Source: Cladocopium goreaui (Eukaryota > Sar > Dinophyceae > Suessiales > Symbiodiniaceae). From it: DNA of 64,000 nt. The notes under the pieces are model-generated. The model was not told the DNA's origin, searched no databases, and saw only the letters and a program-made list of their open reading frames with translations. The stretch's first letter is position 1, and every line of letters begins with the position of its first letter. The position numbers were made by a program, and so were the translations under genes. Below, piece after piece: positions 1-12,897 of this stretch. Location of the stretch: contig CAMXCT020001024.1 of NCBI GenBank assembly GCA_947184155.2, positions 511,584-575,583 of the forward strand, written 5' to 3'.

Positions 1-72
1 GAAGCACTGAAGAACTTGGGTACAGTTGCGAAGGATGTTGAACATGCTATAACCTGCTATATGGATCTATAT

Positions 73-129
73 ATAGAACATGGTAGAACATGGTAGAACA
101 TGGTAGAACATGGTAGAACATGGTAGAAC
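73..129. repeat. 10-bp tandem repeat (TGGTAGAACA, about 5 copies)
   Basis: The decamer TGGTAGAACA follows itself from position 81 with almost no variation and is preceded by a diverged half copy. It lies just outside the last visible exon of the aminotransferase gene, probably in an intron of that gene. No function is evident. Confidence 0.9.
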
Positions 130-159
130 TATCAAAACATGTTCAAACCAATCCTCAGC

Positions 160-3100
160 CAAGCTTCATGGAACCTTCTGGCTCAGCAGCGACCTCCAAG
201 CCTGGGATGGCTTTGCAGCGTTGCACGCAGCATTTGGCGCTGGCCTGCCACAGGGCCATATCAAATTGTTGATGATCTGGTGATTTCTGATACAGTATAT
301 ACACAATGTGACAACCGTTTGTTACCGTGCAATGTTGGGTTTCTGCCGGCATAGTGGGTATGAAGTTCTATCATCTATCGAGATCTATCGAACATCAATG
401 AAAGCGCAAAAGGCGTCAAAAGTTGCACCTCCAAAGCTTCAAGGACTCTCGTGTGCCAAGGACAGCCGTTGGGCGCCGACGTCAGGATCTCCGGCACAGC
501 AGCCTCGGGCAACCGATGGCAACCGCATCGATACGACATGCAGCCCTTGCCGTGCCTGGAGAGGTGCCGACGGTCCCAAGGAAACCTGGAGTCGGAGTCA
601 TCTCAGGCCGACATCGACCATGTTGGCCCGTAGGATTGACATTGGAATGGTTCCCATAATAATTATGATAACATATGTTATTTATTGTTATTACATGTTA
701 TTCTATATGTTATTCTATATGTTTCTATTCATTTCTCATTCCAACTGTCCACGTCCAAGCTGCAACCGCAAACAACAAAAGAATGGTTGGGGGTGCTTGA
801 AGGGTGAAGGAGTCCCAGTCTAGAAATGCTAAAGCAGGCCGTTGATTCAGGAGGACATGTAAGGGTGCAAGATTGACAAAATCTGCATGCGCACTGCACG
901 ATCAAAACATTCCGCCAGGTTCTTTGGTCTAGTTTCATCATGTTTCATCTAGTTTCCGTGACATCCCTATGATGTCCTATGCATATCCTATGCTTGAGCC
1001 TGGCCAGACTCAACTTCCAGAGCCCATCGCCCCAGCCTGGCAGAGTTTCAGCAATGTCTCTGGCACTCCAGCGTCTGCAAACGCACCATCCGCATCGTGC
1101 ACAGTGATCCAGCCAATGCGCCATCCTTCATCATTGGCTGCTACTAGTATCAGAAACTTGGACACATGTGGTTGTCGAATTTGTCGAGAATGTGATGAAC
1201 ATCTTCAGGCAAGACATTGCATGAAACGATAACATGACGGTGGAGGTTGCAGTATATGGACAACGAGATTAATTTAGTGAAAGATGCAAAAAGGTATCTA
1301 AATATATCAAAAATATATAAAACAAATATAAAAAATAATCCCTATTGACTTTGGGGGGGTCACTCAAGTGACTCCATTTTCTAGACAGAAAATCTCTGAC
1401 CCAGTCAAAAGCCTAGAAAATGAAAACACCAAGTAAAATTGGACGTTTTTTTTGATTGGGCAATTCATTTTCTAGAGGGATGTATGGATGTTTTGGACAT
1501 GTGTGTTTTTAAACAAACAGGTGCATGAGAGTACAATTCACCACTTTGGGTCTAGAAAATGACCTGTAATGCCATCATAAGAACAATAAAAAATGATCCC
1601 TAAAAAAAATGGTTTCAAAAATGGAGGACCAGAAATGAACAATGTTTTCTCTAGAAAATGAATTGTGCAACCCTTACTAAGACAGGTAATCCTTACTAAG
1701 ATCAAGGTCTCTGTTTGGTTCGTGCCTCACTGAAAAGACATCTTTTCTTGGCACTTCAAAATTTTGGCACACTTGACTGAATCCTGAAGTTCTGTCTTCA
1801 CACTTTTGGAATAGAACATTGAAACGCATCTTGTCACATTTCAGCAAAATCTAGATGAATTTGGATCTATTTTGTGATGCTTTTGGGCACCCCAAAAGAG
1901 GTCTAGAAAATGCATTGCACAATCAATTTGTCTCTTGATATCAATCTAGCAGCTGTCTAGAAAATGACTTGATATGGAAGGATGAACTTGGCCCTGGGCA
2001 TGGGGCTTTTTAAGCATTCCCCAGGAATGACCCAGGAAGCATTCGGACAAGGGTTCGTTTGATTTTTTTTTCAGCCCCTATCTATCCTTATCTCTCTAGA
2101 CAATGGTCAGATACATTTACATATAAAATCATGAAGGACCTTTCCGACTTTCCTCGGGAAATGTAGGGAAAATGACTGTTCAAGCATTTTCTGTCTAAAA
2201 AGTGGGGTCACTTGAGTGACCCCCTACAAGGTTGGAAATTTCAATGGGGATAAAAAATATACCTAATGAATCTTATGCAGGATGTTAGCATTGTATCTAC
2301 CTTCGGGGTGCTGCTGAGACCATCTGAGACCCTTTCAAACGGACCTGGTGCAAGCCATCGCTTCGACAAAGCGCACACTGAAAGGATGGGCACTCGTGGC
2401 GATGCTTCCGCGCACGATACAAATGGCCTGGCCACCAGATCTCAGCGATTCTCAGCGACTAGTGACTATAGGGCTTTGTATGGGCTTTGTCGACCACTAT
2501 CAGCCACTAAGGCACTAAGGGCAAAAAAACCATGCCTGGAAAAACTCATCCCAGCGTACACTTCATCCGCAATCACAGGCAGGCCCAGCTCCGCCGCCGC
2601 GTTCAACACCTGTCCGCAGAGTGGGCGGAGACTTGAAAAATCTTGAAATCGGATGAAATCAGAAGATCTTGGAAGCCTTCTTTTCATGTTTTTCCCTTCC
2701 AGCGGCTCTAGTTTTGAGCAGCCTCTGCTAGGTGTTCGCGAGGGAAGACAGTCCCGCAAGGGTTTGAAGGGTTGTTGATCAGCAAGCCGCAGGTGTTGTC
2801 ATCCTTGGCGGAAGGTCGAGGCCAGCTGTCCAGACTTCCGGTCCAGATTGGCTGAAAGTGGATGGCACAAGATGCTCAAGGTGTCACATTTCAAAGCAAA
2901 ATGCTGCAACAGCCCCATACGGACGTAATGGTTCATCAGGAAAACATTATAATTCATGATAATTATTGATATTCAATGAATCTGTGTCCAGGTTCAGGTC
3001 CATGGTTCCTTGCACTGTCAAAAAGAGATCAGCTGAGGCTGGATCAACTAGCTTGGCAATATCCCCAATATTGCATTGCCAACCCTTGTCCGGCAACAAG

Positions 3101-4879
3101 TCGTAGTAGCGCACTTCAACTCCATGGTAGTCACCTGCAGCATCGCAGGCAGCTTCGCGCGGCTTGATAATTCTTGCACAGTTTCCGGAATATCTGTGGA
3201 ACTGTCCTAGCAGCTTGCCAAAGTGCATGGGATTGAAGCAAAGCTTGATGAAGATCCCGACGTCTTCCCAGGAGTAAATGGCCCAATTCAAGAGATCAGT
3301 GAGTCTCAACCCGCACAAGTTGGTGCACCACTTGGTGCACCGCGCACGGTGTTCACTGTCAGCTTCATGAGCTAAGGCCCTGACAAAGCACCTGGTACAA
3401 AGGAAAGCCAGGACGCGGCAAAAGCAAATTACCTCGATTGATCCAGCACAAGGCGCGACAAAACTTTCAATGCTGGGGATTGGCCATTTGAATCCATTTG
3501 ATATTGCTGTAGTTGATGCTATTTGTTTCCGTTAGGAGTCCGTAAGGAGTCAAATTGGGATCAGTCCAACGGCCAGCACAGCTTGATTGCAGCGGGACTG
3601 GAGCCCAATAAAGCAATAATAAGGTGTCCAAGAAATCATGAAACAAATCACGAAGCTCTTCTAACGTGACGCAGAAACGATTGCACTGCAATCTGGCTTG
3701 GACCAAATCTTGATAAACTTGGCAGTGTGGCGAACTTGATTTAAACAACATGGTACTCAATGACATAGATCTTGGTGTGAAACATTGTGAAACAAATATG
3801 GCTGCATATGATGCATATATGAGTCATATTATGATGCATATGCTGCATATGAGTCCAATTTAAACATGCCACTGCCAGGGGCAGCCAAGGCTGCAATGCA
3901 ATGCGACAGCGCTTCAGAGCAGCCCAAGGTCATGAACACGTCCTAGCGCTGAGGTCTCGCCCAGCGTCATCTCACTGCATAGCGATGTGAAGCCAAGTGG
4001 GCCGAATTATCCCAATTCCGAACTATTCCGATCTCTTTCAGAACAGTCTGGATTTCTCTGCAATATATGTTTCATGATTTCATATGATTTCCTAGTTCAT
4101 AATTACTGTATTTCCATGTATTTCCTCCATGCGGCGGCAGTTGAGAGTTGAAGGATTGTGACACATGTTGAAGGATCTTATGATCTTATCAGCGGTAGCA
4201 ACTTCCCTCCTCACCTTGGCCTGCAAGGTGGGTCTTCCTGGTGTGTTGAAGAAAGCTGCCACCGCTGTGCGGCATCGAGCGTTGCCTTGACTCGGCTGGT
4301 AGCCGTTGTTCTGTCCCGAGTTCACCTTACGCCATGACTGGCCACGGCATGCCACGGCCGTGGGAAAACCATTGGAAAACCAAATTTGGCTGGAAACCTG
4401 ATAACTTGATAACTTGCTGCCCCTGGGGATATCCCCGGGATGGGGACCAAAAGATACAAAAAGAGTGGCCAGCTGAGTCACTGCATGGGAGACAGCAGAG
4501 ACCATCTCAACACTGGGCCGGAGGTGTGGGTAGCATGTCGGATCCCCTTGCGCCAAAGACACCAACGTCTTTGATGGGTTTTCCTGCCAATTTGCAATGC
4601 GGAAGGAACATGACCATGAAGGAACATATGAGCTGTGACTGAACCATTTGTGCACAACTTCCTACGGATAGGCAACCCTTCTCAACCTGACTCAAGCCTT
4701 CATTGGATGCTGTGATTGTCTTCCACATTGAATGTCACTGGAGCCTTGCCGGCAATGGTATCCATGATCTCTCGAATTGGATTGCGGATGCCCTTGGCCC
4801 TGTCTCCCAAACGAATTCGCCATTTGGGCGCAGGTTGGTTTCCATCCTCCAGGCTCCGCTTCCTGGGAAGGGCTGGCAT
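160..4879 (-). CDS. TAT: Tyrosine aminotransferase-like PLP enzyme, 12 exons, 3' end beyond the window
   Basis: Enzymes of this family transfer the amino group of tyrosine to 2-oxoglutarate using pyridoxal phosphate. Twelve exons join in frame on the minus strand: 4739-4879 (ATG at 4879), 4482-4583, 4215-4325, 3873-3942, 3385-3432, 3016-3134, 2723-2803, 2536-2609, 2345-2427, 1037-1125, 429-503 and 160-244. Together they give about 359 residues. Family signatures appear in the right order: NPIREI near the N-terminus, LAQGDPT, NGYQPSQG, MTLGCSEAL, LLPRPGFPLY, YYDLLP, LINNPSNPCG, VIADEVYAG, the Schiff-base lysine in ALSKRW, then WRIGWI and AIPGL. Donors are GT except after exons 7, 8, 10 and 12, where they are GC, a known dinoflagellate habit. 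The roughly 60-80 C-terminal residues, including the conserved substrate-binding arginine, must lie left of position 1. A different subfamily member (for example nicotianamine-type) cannot be excluded, but the class I/II aminotransferase assignment is secure. Confidence 0.92.
1327..2262. mobile_element. Non-autonomous element with terminal inverted repeats inside an aminotransferase intron
   Basis: Positions 1354-1392 and 2187-2225 are inverted copies of each other, matching at 35 of 39 positions. Both carry the inner palindrome GTCACTYRAGTGAC. Weaker inverted similarity continues outward (an AT-rich stretch followed by CCCTATTGA or CCCCATTGA), giving an element of about 0.93 kb. It has no ORF of note. 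The interior repeats the word TCTAGAAAATG or its complement at least seven times (around 1380, 1410, 1470, 1551, 1652, 1901 and 1956), like the subterminal motifs of DNA transposons. It occupies most of the intron between the exons at 2345-2427 and 1037-1125. No clear target-site duplication was found. Confidence 0.7.
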
Positions 4880-5394
4880 GAACGCAGGAATGAACTTCAC
4901 GCATCCCAAAATTGTCAAAGATGTGACCTTCTTAGAATACAATGAATACAACTTCCATAAAACTTCCATAAAACATAAAACGTCCATAACTTCCATGCAG
5001 CCTGGGAGGAGCTGAGTTATTCCTGCAGGATGTCTGCCAAATCCAACATCACTTATATTAGACATGTGTAGTCAATTGTAATCACACACACGCATCTATA
5101 TATATATATATACAGCATAAATCTGTGTATGTATAAATGTCATGATCTGCTGCTTAGTCACTTGGGATTTGCCTTGGTCTCGACAATGGTAATTGTACCT
5201 TGGAACATTGGAACTGACATGGAACTGCTCCCAAGCTGGGACAAAAAAAAACTGGTCCAGTGGTCCAGCATCCCCAAATTCCATGCAAGGCGTCAAATCA
5301 TGTCAAATCTGCGCAGATGTTGGCTTTGAATGGCTTTCATACATCTTGATTGCGCAATGATGTTGATGATTCTGCATATTCTGCTTTTCAAATC

Positions 5395-7200
5395 GCTCAA
5401 CATGTCTTCACTGCATCTGAACGACTTGCCAGGGTGACCATCTTCTCGGAAAATAGCGAGATGGCAAACCCCACGAGTTGGTTGCCGCAGCCACAAAAGC
5501 TTCGGCAGCGAGGTGCAGTTCCCAATGAAACATGAGGATGTGGCTCCCACTGGCCACAGCTGGCCACAGCTGGCCACAGCCAACCAAGTGCAGTAAACAT
5601 CATTATATAAACGCATGAAAATGCATGAAGTACAGTTGACGTCATTGAAAACTTTAAATTAAATTCAATACATCTTTCATCTTTCTGTCCAATCCCGCGC
5701 AATCACGCGAACTAGCCACCTGTTTCTCCGGATTTACTGGAAATGCGCTAGGCAGAAGGCACGTCCACACTCCACACGAGAGTGTGGCTAAAGCCGGAGA
5801 TGCAAAGTGCCTTTTTCCTAGGGCTTTTGCGTGCAGGCTCCCTGTGACCCTTTCCAACCTTTCCATGGCTCAACAATAGCCTGATATGATTCCTCATTAG
5901 TCAATCCAAAGCATGCAATGAGCAATGCCTTGCTATGTTTCTGGACACAGGGTGCATACACTTCAGCATTAACGCTGCGTGTCAAGCTGCTTCTTTGGAA
6001 GACAGCCTGCACCAGGCAAAACAACTGCACAAACGCAGTACCAATATGTACCAATGGCGTCGGCGTCACAAGAAACCATTTTTTTGGTGGAAGCGATGCA
6101 ACAGTGTGTTTGCATGTGAAGATATGATTATGAACATACCTAAGGACCATTCCAGACTGACCTACATTACGAATTGTTATGCCGTATTGCACTACAGTAC
6201 CACCATACTATATTTGGACTTACTATACCAGTAAGGTATGATATGACTGATACAAGTTACAAGTATGACACAATACACGACAAAACGATCTGTACAGAGA
6301 CAAAGAGATGAGGTAAATGAGGAATGAGGACAGATGTCTCGCCACCGCTCAGGTGCGTGGTTTGCTCGGCTGGTCTCCTTGGCGAATCATGATCCGACAA
6401 AAGGTTTCCATATGGCTTCCATGCCACCAATGCTATCATGCAATCCTCCACACTGACTCCTCTAATGACTCTACTAATGGCCAGGGACCGAGCCACGGGT
6501 ATCCAGATCTATCCAGTGTCCACATCTTCCTGGTAAGACCAAGTGCCACAGAGATGGATCAAACTGGATCCCTACATCACCTAAAACAACGATGGAAATG
6601 CTGTGGTGCGGAGGAAGGTGGAATATAAATATATATATATACATATTTACATCATATTTACAAGGTGGTTAATCTGCTTGAAGATTTGTGTTGCCTCGCT
6701 AAACGGACATAATTTCCACACCCCCAACAACCCAAGGACTTGACTTGCCTGGATGTCAGCTGCCATGGGTTCACCCTCGACCAGCACATCCACTCCCATG
6801 TCCACTTGGTTCGTCTCGTTCGTTTCCACCTGCTTAGCAAATCCCATGAGGAACCCGTCCACGGCCACATCCGCTCCAATTCTGCATAATCTCAGCTACA
6901 CCAGGAAATCAACTTGGTTCAACTTGGTTCTCTCCATTTCTCTCCAGACTCCAAGCACCTCCTCAGGCAAAGTTCTGTCCCCGCTCTGTTCCGCTTCCGT
7001 GGGGGAACCATCAGCATTGGCTCTGGCCTGAAAATGCTGCAGGGACCGGACTCCGGACGTGGACGCATGATGACGCATTGATATGGAAGCATTGGAAGCA
7101 TACCATGGCCATGGATGTTCTTGAGGCAGCAAGCATCAGCAAGCACAAGACCAAGCCTTCCCTTGCATTTTGGCAACTCCAGCCTGCGGGTATCTCTCAA
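5395..7200 (-). CDS. Possible exons of an unidentified gene
   Basis: Three minus-strand stretches read like protein rather than noise, but I do not recognise a family. They are about 5400-5535 (contains REDGHPGKSFRC), 6657-6870 (contains GADVAVDGFLMGFAKQVE and EGEPMAADIQASQVLGLLG) and 6920-7030 (contains ADGSPTEAEQSGDRTLPEEV). Another open stretch at 5850-5990 contains AEVYAPCVQKHSKALLIA. Splice junctions were not resolved, and the pieces may belong to more than one gene. Strand agrees with the neighbouring loci. Confidence 0.3.
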
Positions 7201-7675
7201 CACTGAACGGTCGGGGAAATCTCTCTGGTCACTTTAACGCTGGCAAGCTGTGATTATCACTTGAAAGGGGTCGAACATGGTTGAACAATATTTGTTTAAG
7301 TCCAGTCTAACGAAACTGACCAAGGGCTCCTGTGATTTAGCTGCAGTCTTGCCAGCATCCTGGAACCTTTGTCGTCCTGCATCAGCGCAAGACAACAATG
7401 GGAAACACTTTGCGGATCTTTGCGGCAGTGCCTCTCGACTTATTATGAAGCACTGACATATGATATGAGCATAAAAGCATGGGAAAAAAACATATCAAAA
7501 TTGTCTAAGGATGTCTAAGGTCTAGAGTCTAGGGCTGACTACATCATGTGCAAGCATTCATGCATGCAAACACTGGAGGGACTCTGGGCACCTCTTCCTG
7601 GTTGCCCAAAGTACACTATGGCGTCTGCTTGACTTCAATAGATACTTCAAGAACGCCGCAGCATAGGGGCAGCAG

Positions 7676-7765
7676 AGGGGCAGCAGCAGGAGGAAGAAGA
7701 AGAAGAACAAGAACAACAACCACAACCATAAAAAAAACACGACAACCACAACCACAACCACCGAT
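7676..7765. repeat. Low-complexity purine and CAA-rich tract
   Basis: A run of AGC/AGG/AAG and then CAA/ACC triplets, about 90 bp. It produces long but meaningless ORFs in several frames (poly-Val/Leu/Ser on one strand, poly-Arg/Thr on the other). No gene is supported here. Confidence 0.85.
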
Positions 7766-8022
7766 CTTGTCCATCTTGACAAACTGCAACGCGCACAGGA
7801 TTACATAGGCATCTTTTCGCAAGCAATATGGCCCCAGCCTTTTTGCCGTTCTTTGGGCTCATTGATGCTAACCTAGAGTTCGGTTCTTTGGATGCCAAGC
7901 TTTGTGCTTAGCACTCATCAATACTTACTCATCACAAAGATCAATAAAAAAAAGCGTAGGCTTGGAGACTGGAGACATCTGGAGATGCTTGGAACCTCTG
8001 ACTCTGTCTGTGCTGCTGAGAT

Positions 8023-8529
8023 CTATGCCAGTTCTTCAACCTTCTCCAAAAGCTCTAAGACCTGACGCAAATGACTTGAGTCCTTCCAGTTCGATTCGAT
8101 GATCTGATGCCATTTTGGACCAGGAAAGTGCCCAAGCCATCACATTCCTTGCCAGGACCACACCTTCTCTCCGTCAGGAGTGGCCAATGTTCCAGTAAGC
8201 TCCATGGCTCGCCTAGCCTGGTGAGACTTAACAGAATGTTAACAGCAGTTTCAGAATGTTTCAGAAGCTAAGAATCTAAGAATGCAGGTGCACATACGGT
8301 CACATACATATAAAATATTATAAAATATTATAAAATCATATGAACACGTGTGTGATATGCTTGCCGTTTGCCTGTAGGTCTACCTACTGAAACATGCATA
8401 CTGTATATGTTGATGCATATCTTTCATGCATGTCTCAATATGTGTCATGTGTATGTCTACATCTGCCTGTCCCTTTCTTGGCCGTTCTCCCTCTGCTGCA
8501 TCATCTCTCTCTACCTCTTCCTACACACC

Positions 8530-8560
<31 letters not shown>

Positions 8561-10260
8561 TTCTTTCTTTCTGCGTCATCTCTTTCTGCTTTCATGTTGG
8601 TTCGTTTATAAAACATTCTAAAGCCATACGTATGCGCATCAGAATGATGCCATGTGGCTGGGAGAAAAACATCACATTATATGATTGCAGTATGTAAAAG
8701 GATGGATGGATGGATGGATGGATGGATGGATGGATGGATGGATGGATGGATGGGTGCAAAAAATGAAGCAGGTAAATATAAATAATATAATAGAATATGA
8801 CCAAATATGACCAAAATCGGCCTCAGGTATGTCTTCAATCATGTGAATCAACATGATGCAGCAAATACACGATTGCCTGAGGATCCATGGATTGCATATG
8901 TAATTTCAGCATACTTCAGCATAGTTCAATCGTCTAGCAAGTCAAACTAGGCACCTAAAATTCAGCGAATGATCCCAAGTTTGACAAAGACAAACCTAAC
9001 TCCGCCAGGCAACCACTCAGTCACTCATGACATACAAGATCATGCAAGAACTATAAGAAATGTGCAGGGAATCCAAAACAAAGGTCTCTCAAACTAGATC
9101 TGGCCGTTTTGGGTAATTCGGCTACAGTTTTGGAGGGGCAAGCAGCATTTGTCAGAAAGGCACCTGTCGAAAGGTCTTAACCGCCTTGTCTAAATCTTGC
9201 CCCCTGGCTTCAGCAAACGGCAGACACCCAGCAACTCATGCAGCATGTCACTGCACCACGGACTGACGCGGGCTGGCGCCTCTGGTGGTAAAACATAGCT
9301 AAACTGTATAGAAGACGCGCACCATCAGGGGTGTCCAAGGTACGATTCTCCTTTCAGCAGCTTGACATGGCAGTGGGCTGCTTTACTAACAACTGACCAA
9401 ATTCTCAAGCAACTGGTAACTGGGAGATGAGAAAACCGATCCACCTCAATGGCACTGACACAACCTCTGCCTTCCTTCTGCGTCTCTGGTGTTGTGGAAA
9501 GTCATCTTAGGGGTAGTAGCGGGACTATATATGTTCCGATGTATTCTGTGGGATAGCACGATAATAAGAGCTACCCTAGGGTCTCTCATTTCACCCGCAT
9601 GTGTAAGCTACAATACACATGGGACATGCAATGCTCGATATATCCCGCATGATGAACCACACGGCTCCTCGCGAATGGTCTTTGCCTGAAGCAGTGTTTC
9701 CGATACTTGGGACTCAAGAAGATCCCAAAAACTGTCCACAAATGTCCGCAGCGTTTCATTGAGTGGCAAGACCATACTGGCTTTGAGTCTCTGGCGCCGC
9801 GCGCACTTCAATATCTTATATGAATCATGCCAAAGCTTTGCAGCAGTGAAGGCCGTGAATGGTTATAATGGTTGTGGCCTTCTCATATTTATCCATCGCG
9901 CTTTGCAAGTCTTCCTCTCCACCGCCCTCTCTACCGCGCACGCGGTAGGCATTGCCTTCCTTGGCTGGTTGGTCGGGTCGCTTGGATATGTCTGGCATCG
10001 CTTTAAAATCATGCAGAAATCGGCCAACCAAAATAATTAATACGCAATAGGTTCAATACATCTGAATACATATGATACAAGTAAATACAACTGATACAGA
10101 TTACAAGTGTGGCCTACATTCAAGTATACTGAAGTTAACATAAGGGGATCCTTACTCCAAGATATTGGCAAGCCGGCAGGTGCTTGGTGCCCAGCACTGA
10201 AGGCAAGCTGTGCAGCTTCATCTGTTCGGTCATCTCCTGTTCCCTGGGCAAATCGCCCAT
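8023..10260 (-). CDS. Unidentified multi-exon gene with a possible TPR segment
   Basis: Five coding-like stretches lie in order on the minus strand. 10150-10258 contains [19 protein letters not shown]. 9840-10015 contains [11 protein letters not shown] and [13 protein letters not shown]. 9665-9790 contains [20 protein letters not shown]. 8148-8212 contains [19 protein letters not shown]. 8023-8110 ends in [12 protein letters not shown] followed by a TAG stop at 8023-8025. The second stretch has the spacing of a helix-turn-helix tetratricopeptide unit (small residue, Y, G, then A and Y-x-x-A), so a TPR protein is possible, but one partial unit is weak evidence. Introns are long and junctions were not fully placed. 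I do not assign a function. Confidence 0.4.
8440..8600. repeat. Pyrimidine-rich (CT)n tract
   Basis: Dense CT dinucleotides (about 8527-8570) within a longer C/T-rich stretch. The Leu/Ser-rich reading frames across it are composition artefacts. Confidence 0.85.
8700..8752. repeat. (GGAT)n microsatellite, about 13 copies
   Basis: Perfect tetranucleotide tandem array. It encodes the spurious His-Pro-Ser-Ile repeat seen on the opposite strand. Confidence 0.97.
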
Positions 10261-10299
10261 GTGGCATTCCAATGCATTCCAGCAACGTGTTCATCCACT

Positions 10300-11100
10300 G
10301 ACAAAACGTTGCAACAGCTGGATGAGCATTCCAAGATATTCCCGGTATTCTAAGCTCAATCTAAGATAATTATAGATAATCTACGTATTCTAAGTCATGA
10401 CAAGTCATGATACACGAGACGGAAAAGAATAGCGATCGATCGCCCATCACTACCCTTTACAGGGGGCGGTCCCCATCCCCCAGCAAGCAGGGACGGTCCC
10501 CAAGAAGACGTCAGCTCCTTGCCCTTTCTCGCTGCTTTTGCACTATTGTTTCCTACAATCATTCTTGCTGTCCCTGGAGTTTTTGCAAATGCTCAGCAAG
10601 TTCAACCCTGGAAATGAGAATTGATAATGTTGCTAATGCAGCTAGACGGAAATCTAAAAGTGTGGAAATTTGATGAAAATTGGAAATCATCTTCCAAATT
10701 GCAATCCGCCTGGAACAATGAGAGTTGGCACGGATACTTATGATAGGATCTTCACAGCAGTGAAGCAATTAATGAGAAGATGAGATAGTATAGTAAAAGT
10801 ATAGTGACAAAACCAATCGTCGTCGTAGTCGTCCTAGTTGCAGTAGCAAGGACAGTTGTGAATCAGTAGTCGTAGTCGTAGAAATGAGTGGGCAATAATG
10901 TTGCATCTTGACTAGTAGCTAGGTTCGCTTTTGTGCTTAAAAAAATATTTTCTGGACCCAGCATGATATGTTTCGGTTTCACTATTGTGGCAAGTTTTTT
11001 GATATTTTTGGTAAACCAATGTCTTTGTCAAAATAAACTCAGGTGCTATCCCCAACAGCTTGAAAGATTCTACGTGTTTGCCATAATTCGATATAAATCG
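10300..11100. other. No gene recognised
   Basis: Mixed sequence with short direct repeats such as CGTCGTAGTCGTC around 10818-10885. No reading frame looked convincingly coding on either strand. Confidence 0.5.
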
Positions 11101-11124
11101 TGCTTATGCCATTAAAAAAATCGG

Positions 11125-11655
11125 AACCCTTTGGAATTTCACAAAGCATCTGCACCAGAACCCTCCAGAACCTCACCAAGCATCTTCTCCGCCAAAACCC
11201 TCCGGAACCTCACAAGGTCTCTGAAACGGAACCTTCCGGAACCTCACAAGGTATCTGCCCCGGAACCTTCCAAAACCTCACCATGCATCTTCACCTAGAC
11301 CCTCCGGAACCTCATCAGGTAGCTGCACCGGAAACTTCCGGAACCTCACCAGGTACCTGCACCAAAACCCTCTAGAAACTAACCAAGTATCTGCACCGTA
11401 ACCCTCTGGAACCTCACCGAGTACCTGCACCGGAAACGTCCGGAACCTCACAGTCACAAGGTATCTGCACCGGAACCATGCGGAACCTCACAAGGTATCT
11501 CCAACGGAACCCTCCGGAACCGCACAGAACCCTCCGGAGCCTCAGCAGGTATCTTCACCGGAACCCTTCGGAACCTGAAGAGGTATCTGCACCGGAACTA
11601 TCTGCACCAGAACCTTCCGGAACCTTGTCCGGAACCTGGTGTTGAAGCTGCACCG
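11125..11655. repeat. 34-bp minisatellite, about 14 copies
   Basis: Units of 34 bp follow a consensus beginning CCCTCCGGAACCTCAC and ending TCTGCACCGGAA. Most units keep exactly 34 bp, and a few carry 6-20 bp insertions (near 11450 and 11525). Copies differ by 2-6 substitutions, so the array is not very recent. One plus-strand frame stays open for about 90 residues with repeated PEPH and SGTS words, but 34 is not a multiple of three and the frame rotates, which argues against a real repeat protein. A related fragment (GGAACCTGGTGTT) recurs near 14636. Confidence 0.93.
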
Positions 11656-11699
11656 GATCGGACCGAAGCAAATCTGGGCTAAGACCCCATAGCAAAGTT

Positions 11700-12890
11700 T
11701 TGCTGTTGAAAAATGTTTTTGTGAAGAAAAACTTCACATGTTTTCTGGGAAAAAATTAGGGGGTGGTGAGTCCAATCCCCGTTGACGTCAAAATGAAGGG
11801 AGTCTTCTCTGCCTCGAGGATCGCCTGTGCTTTGGCATAGTTTCGGAGGGCTTCATCCATATGATTTGCATCGCTATCCTGGTTTCAAAACGACTGTAGC
11901 ATGAGCACAACCAGATTGTACTGCCTCAAAGGCTGCGTGTGTGAAGACAGGCTTCTTTTCCATTGCTACTGGCACCGTCAAATATAGTGATTATTACACC
12001 AATAGAATGATACAGTATAGCAACCATGGGACAACAAAGGCACGTGCAGAGTGCTGGCTGATCCATCCTCCGATTCTTCCCGCGACAAATGTTGCTTAAC
12101 CTAGGGACGTCTCTAGTCGCATCGGATCAAGGATGGCGAAGGTCAAAACCCAACAAAAATGGTGGGAATTGCTCAAGTTTGATTCATGATCCAATAGCTA
12201 GAAGATGACATTCAAATAATTCAGTGGAGTCCAATAGTAATAGTACAACAGTACAACAATGTACAACGTAGTCAAACAACGTTCCAACAGTGGAATTTCA
12301 GTTCGTCTACGTCTACAATATATGTTGGTCTGGTTTGCTGTGACAGCCTTGCAAGTGCCACATTGAGCTTCTTGCATGCAGCGAAGCGATGTTGCCTAGG
12401 TGTCGCACGGCAAGGCATGACAAGCAAGTGGAGGTTGAGCCGCGAAGACATGTCACAACTCTGAAATGAAAAACAGACAGGGAGAAGGATCAAAGGATGG
12501 GTTTGGAATGGTTTGAATACGGCCAAGGTTCTCAACAAACGTGCGCCATCAGAAGTTTCCAGGGTACCAGTTTTGATACCTCAGTTTCGGCGTTCCTGGC
12601 TACAGTCTAGGGACCCCTTAGGGTATGTGGGGGGGACCTTTCCATTTTCCTTTTTAAGGTGGGGTTGCCTACTCCTGTCCAATCCTGATCCTGGCTTTGG
12701 AGACCAAGAATGCCTAAACAAGCCTAAACAGTGCATCGCGCCATTTTATAGGGTGCACAGCCGCATGGTCAGGGCAGTGTTTTACCTGGGACTGGAAAGC
12801 TTTCTCAGGCTTCAACCTGGCACTGCGGTGGGTAATAAGCACCTTTGGTGCCATCCATATATCAATATTCCCACGTCATGTTGCGTACCG
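11700..12890. other. No gene recognised between the minisatellite and the palindrome
   Basis: Both strands were read. Only short, unconvincing frames are present. The sequence is ordinary in composition and has no obvious repeat structure. Confidence 0.45.
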
Positions 12891-12897
12891 TGTCTCA

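Noticed and set aside
11125-11655. 34-bp array considered as a CRISPR
   Set aside because: Units are contiguous with no unique spacers, and the context is a eukaryotic nuclear genome.
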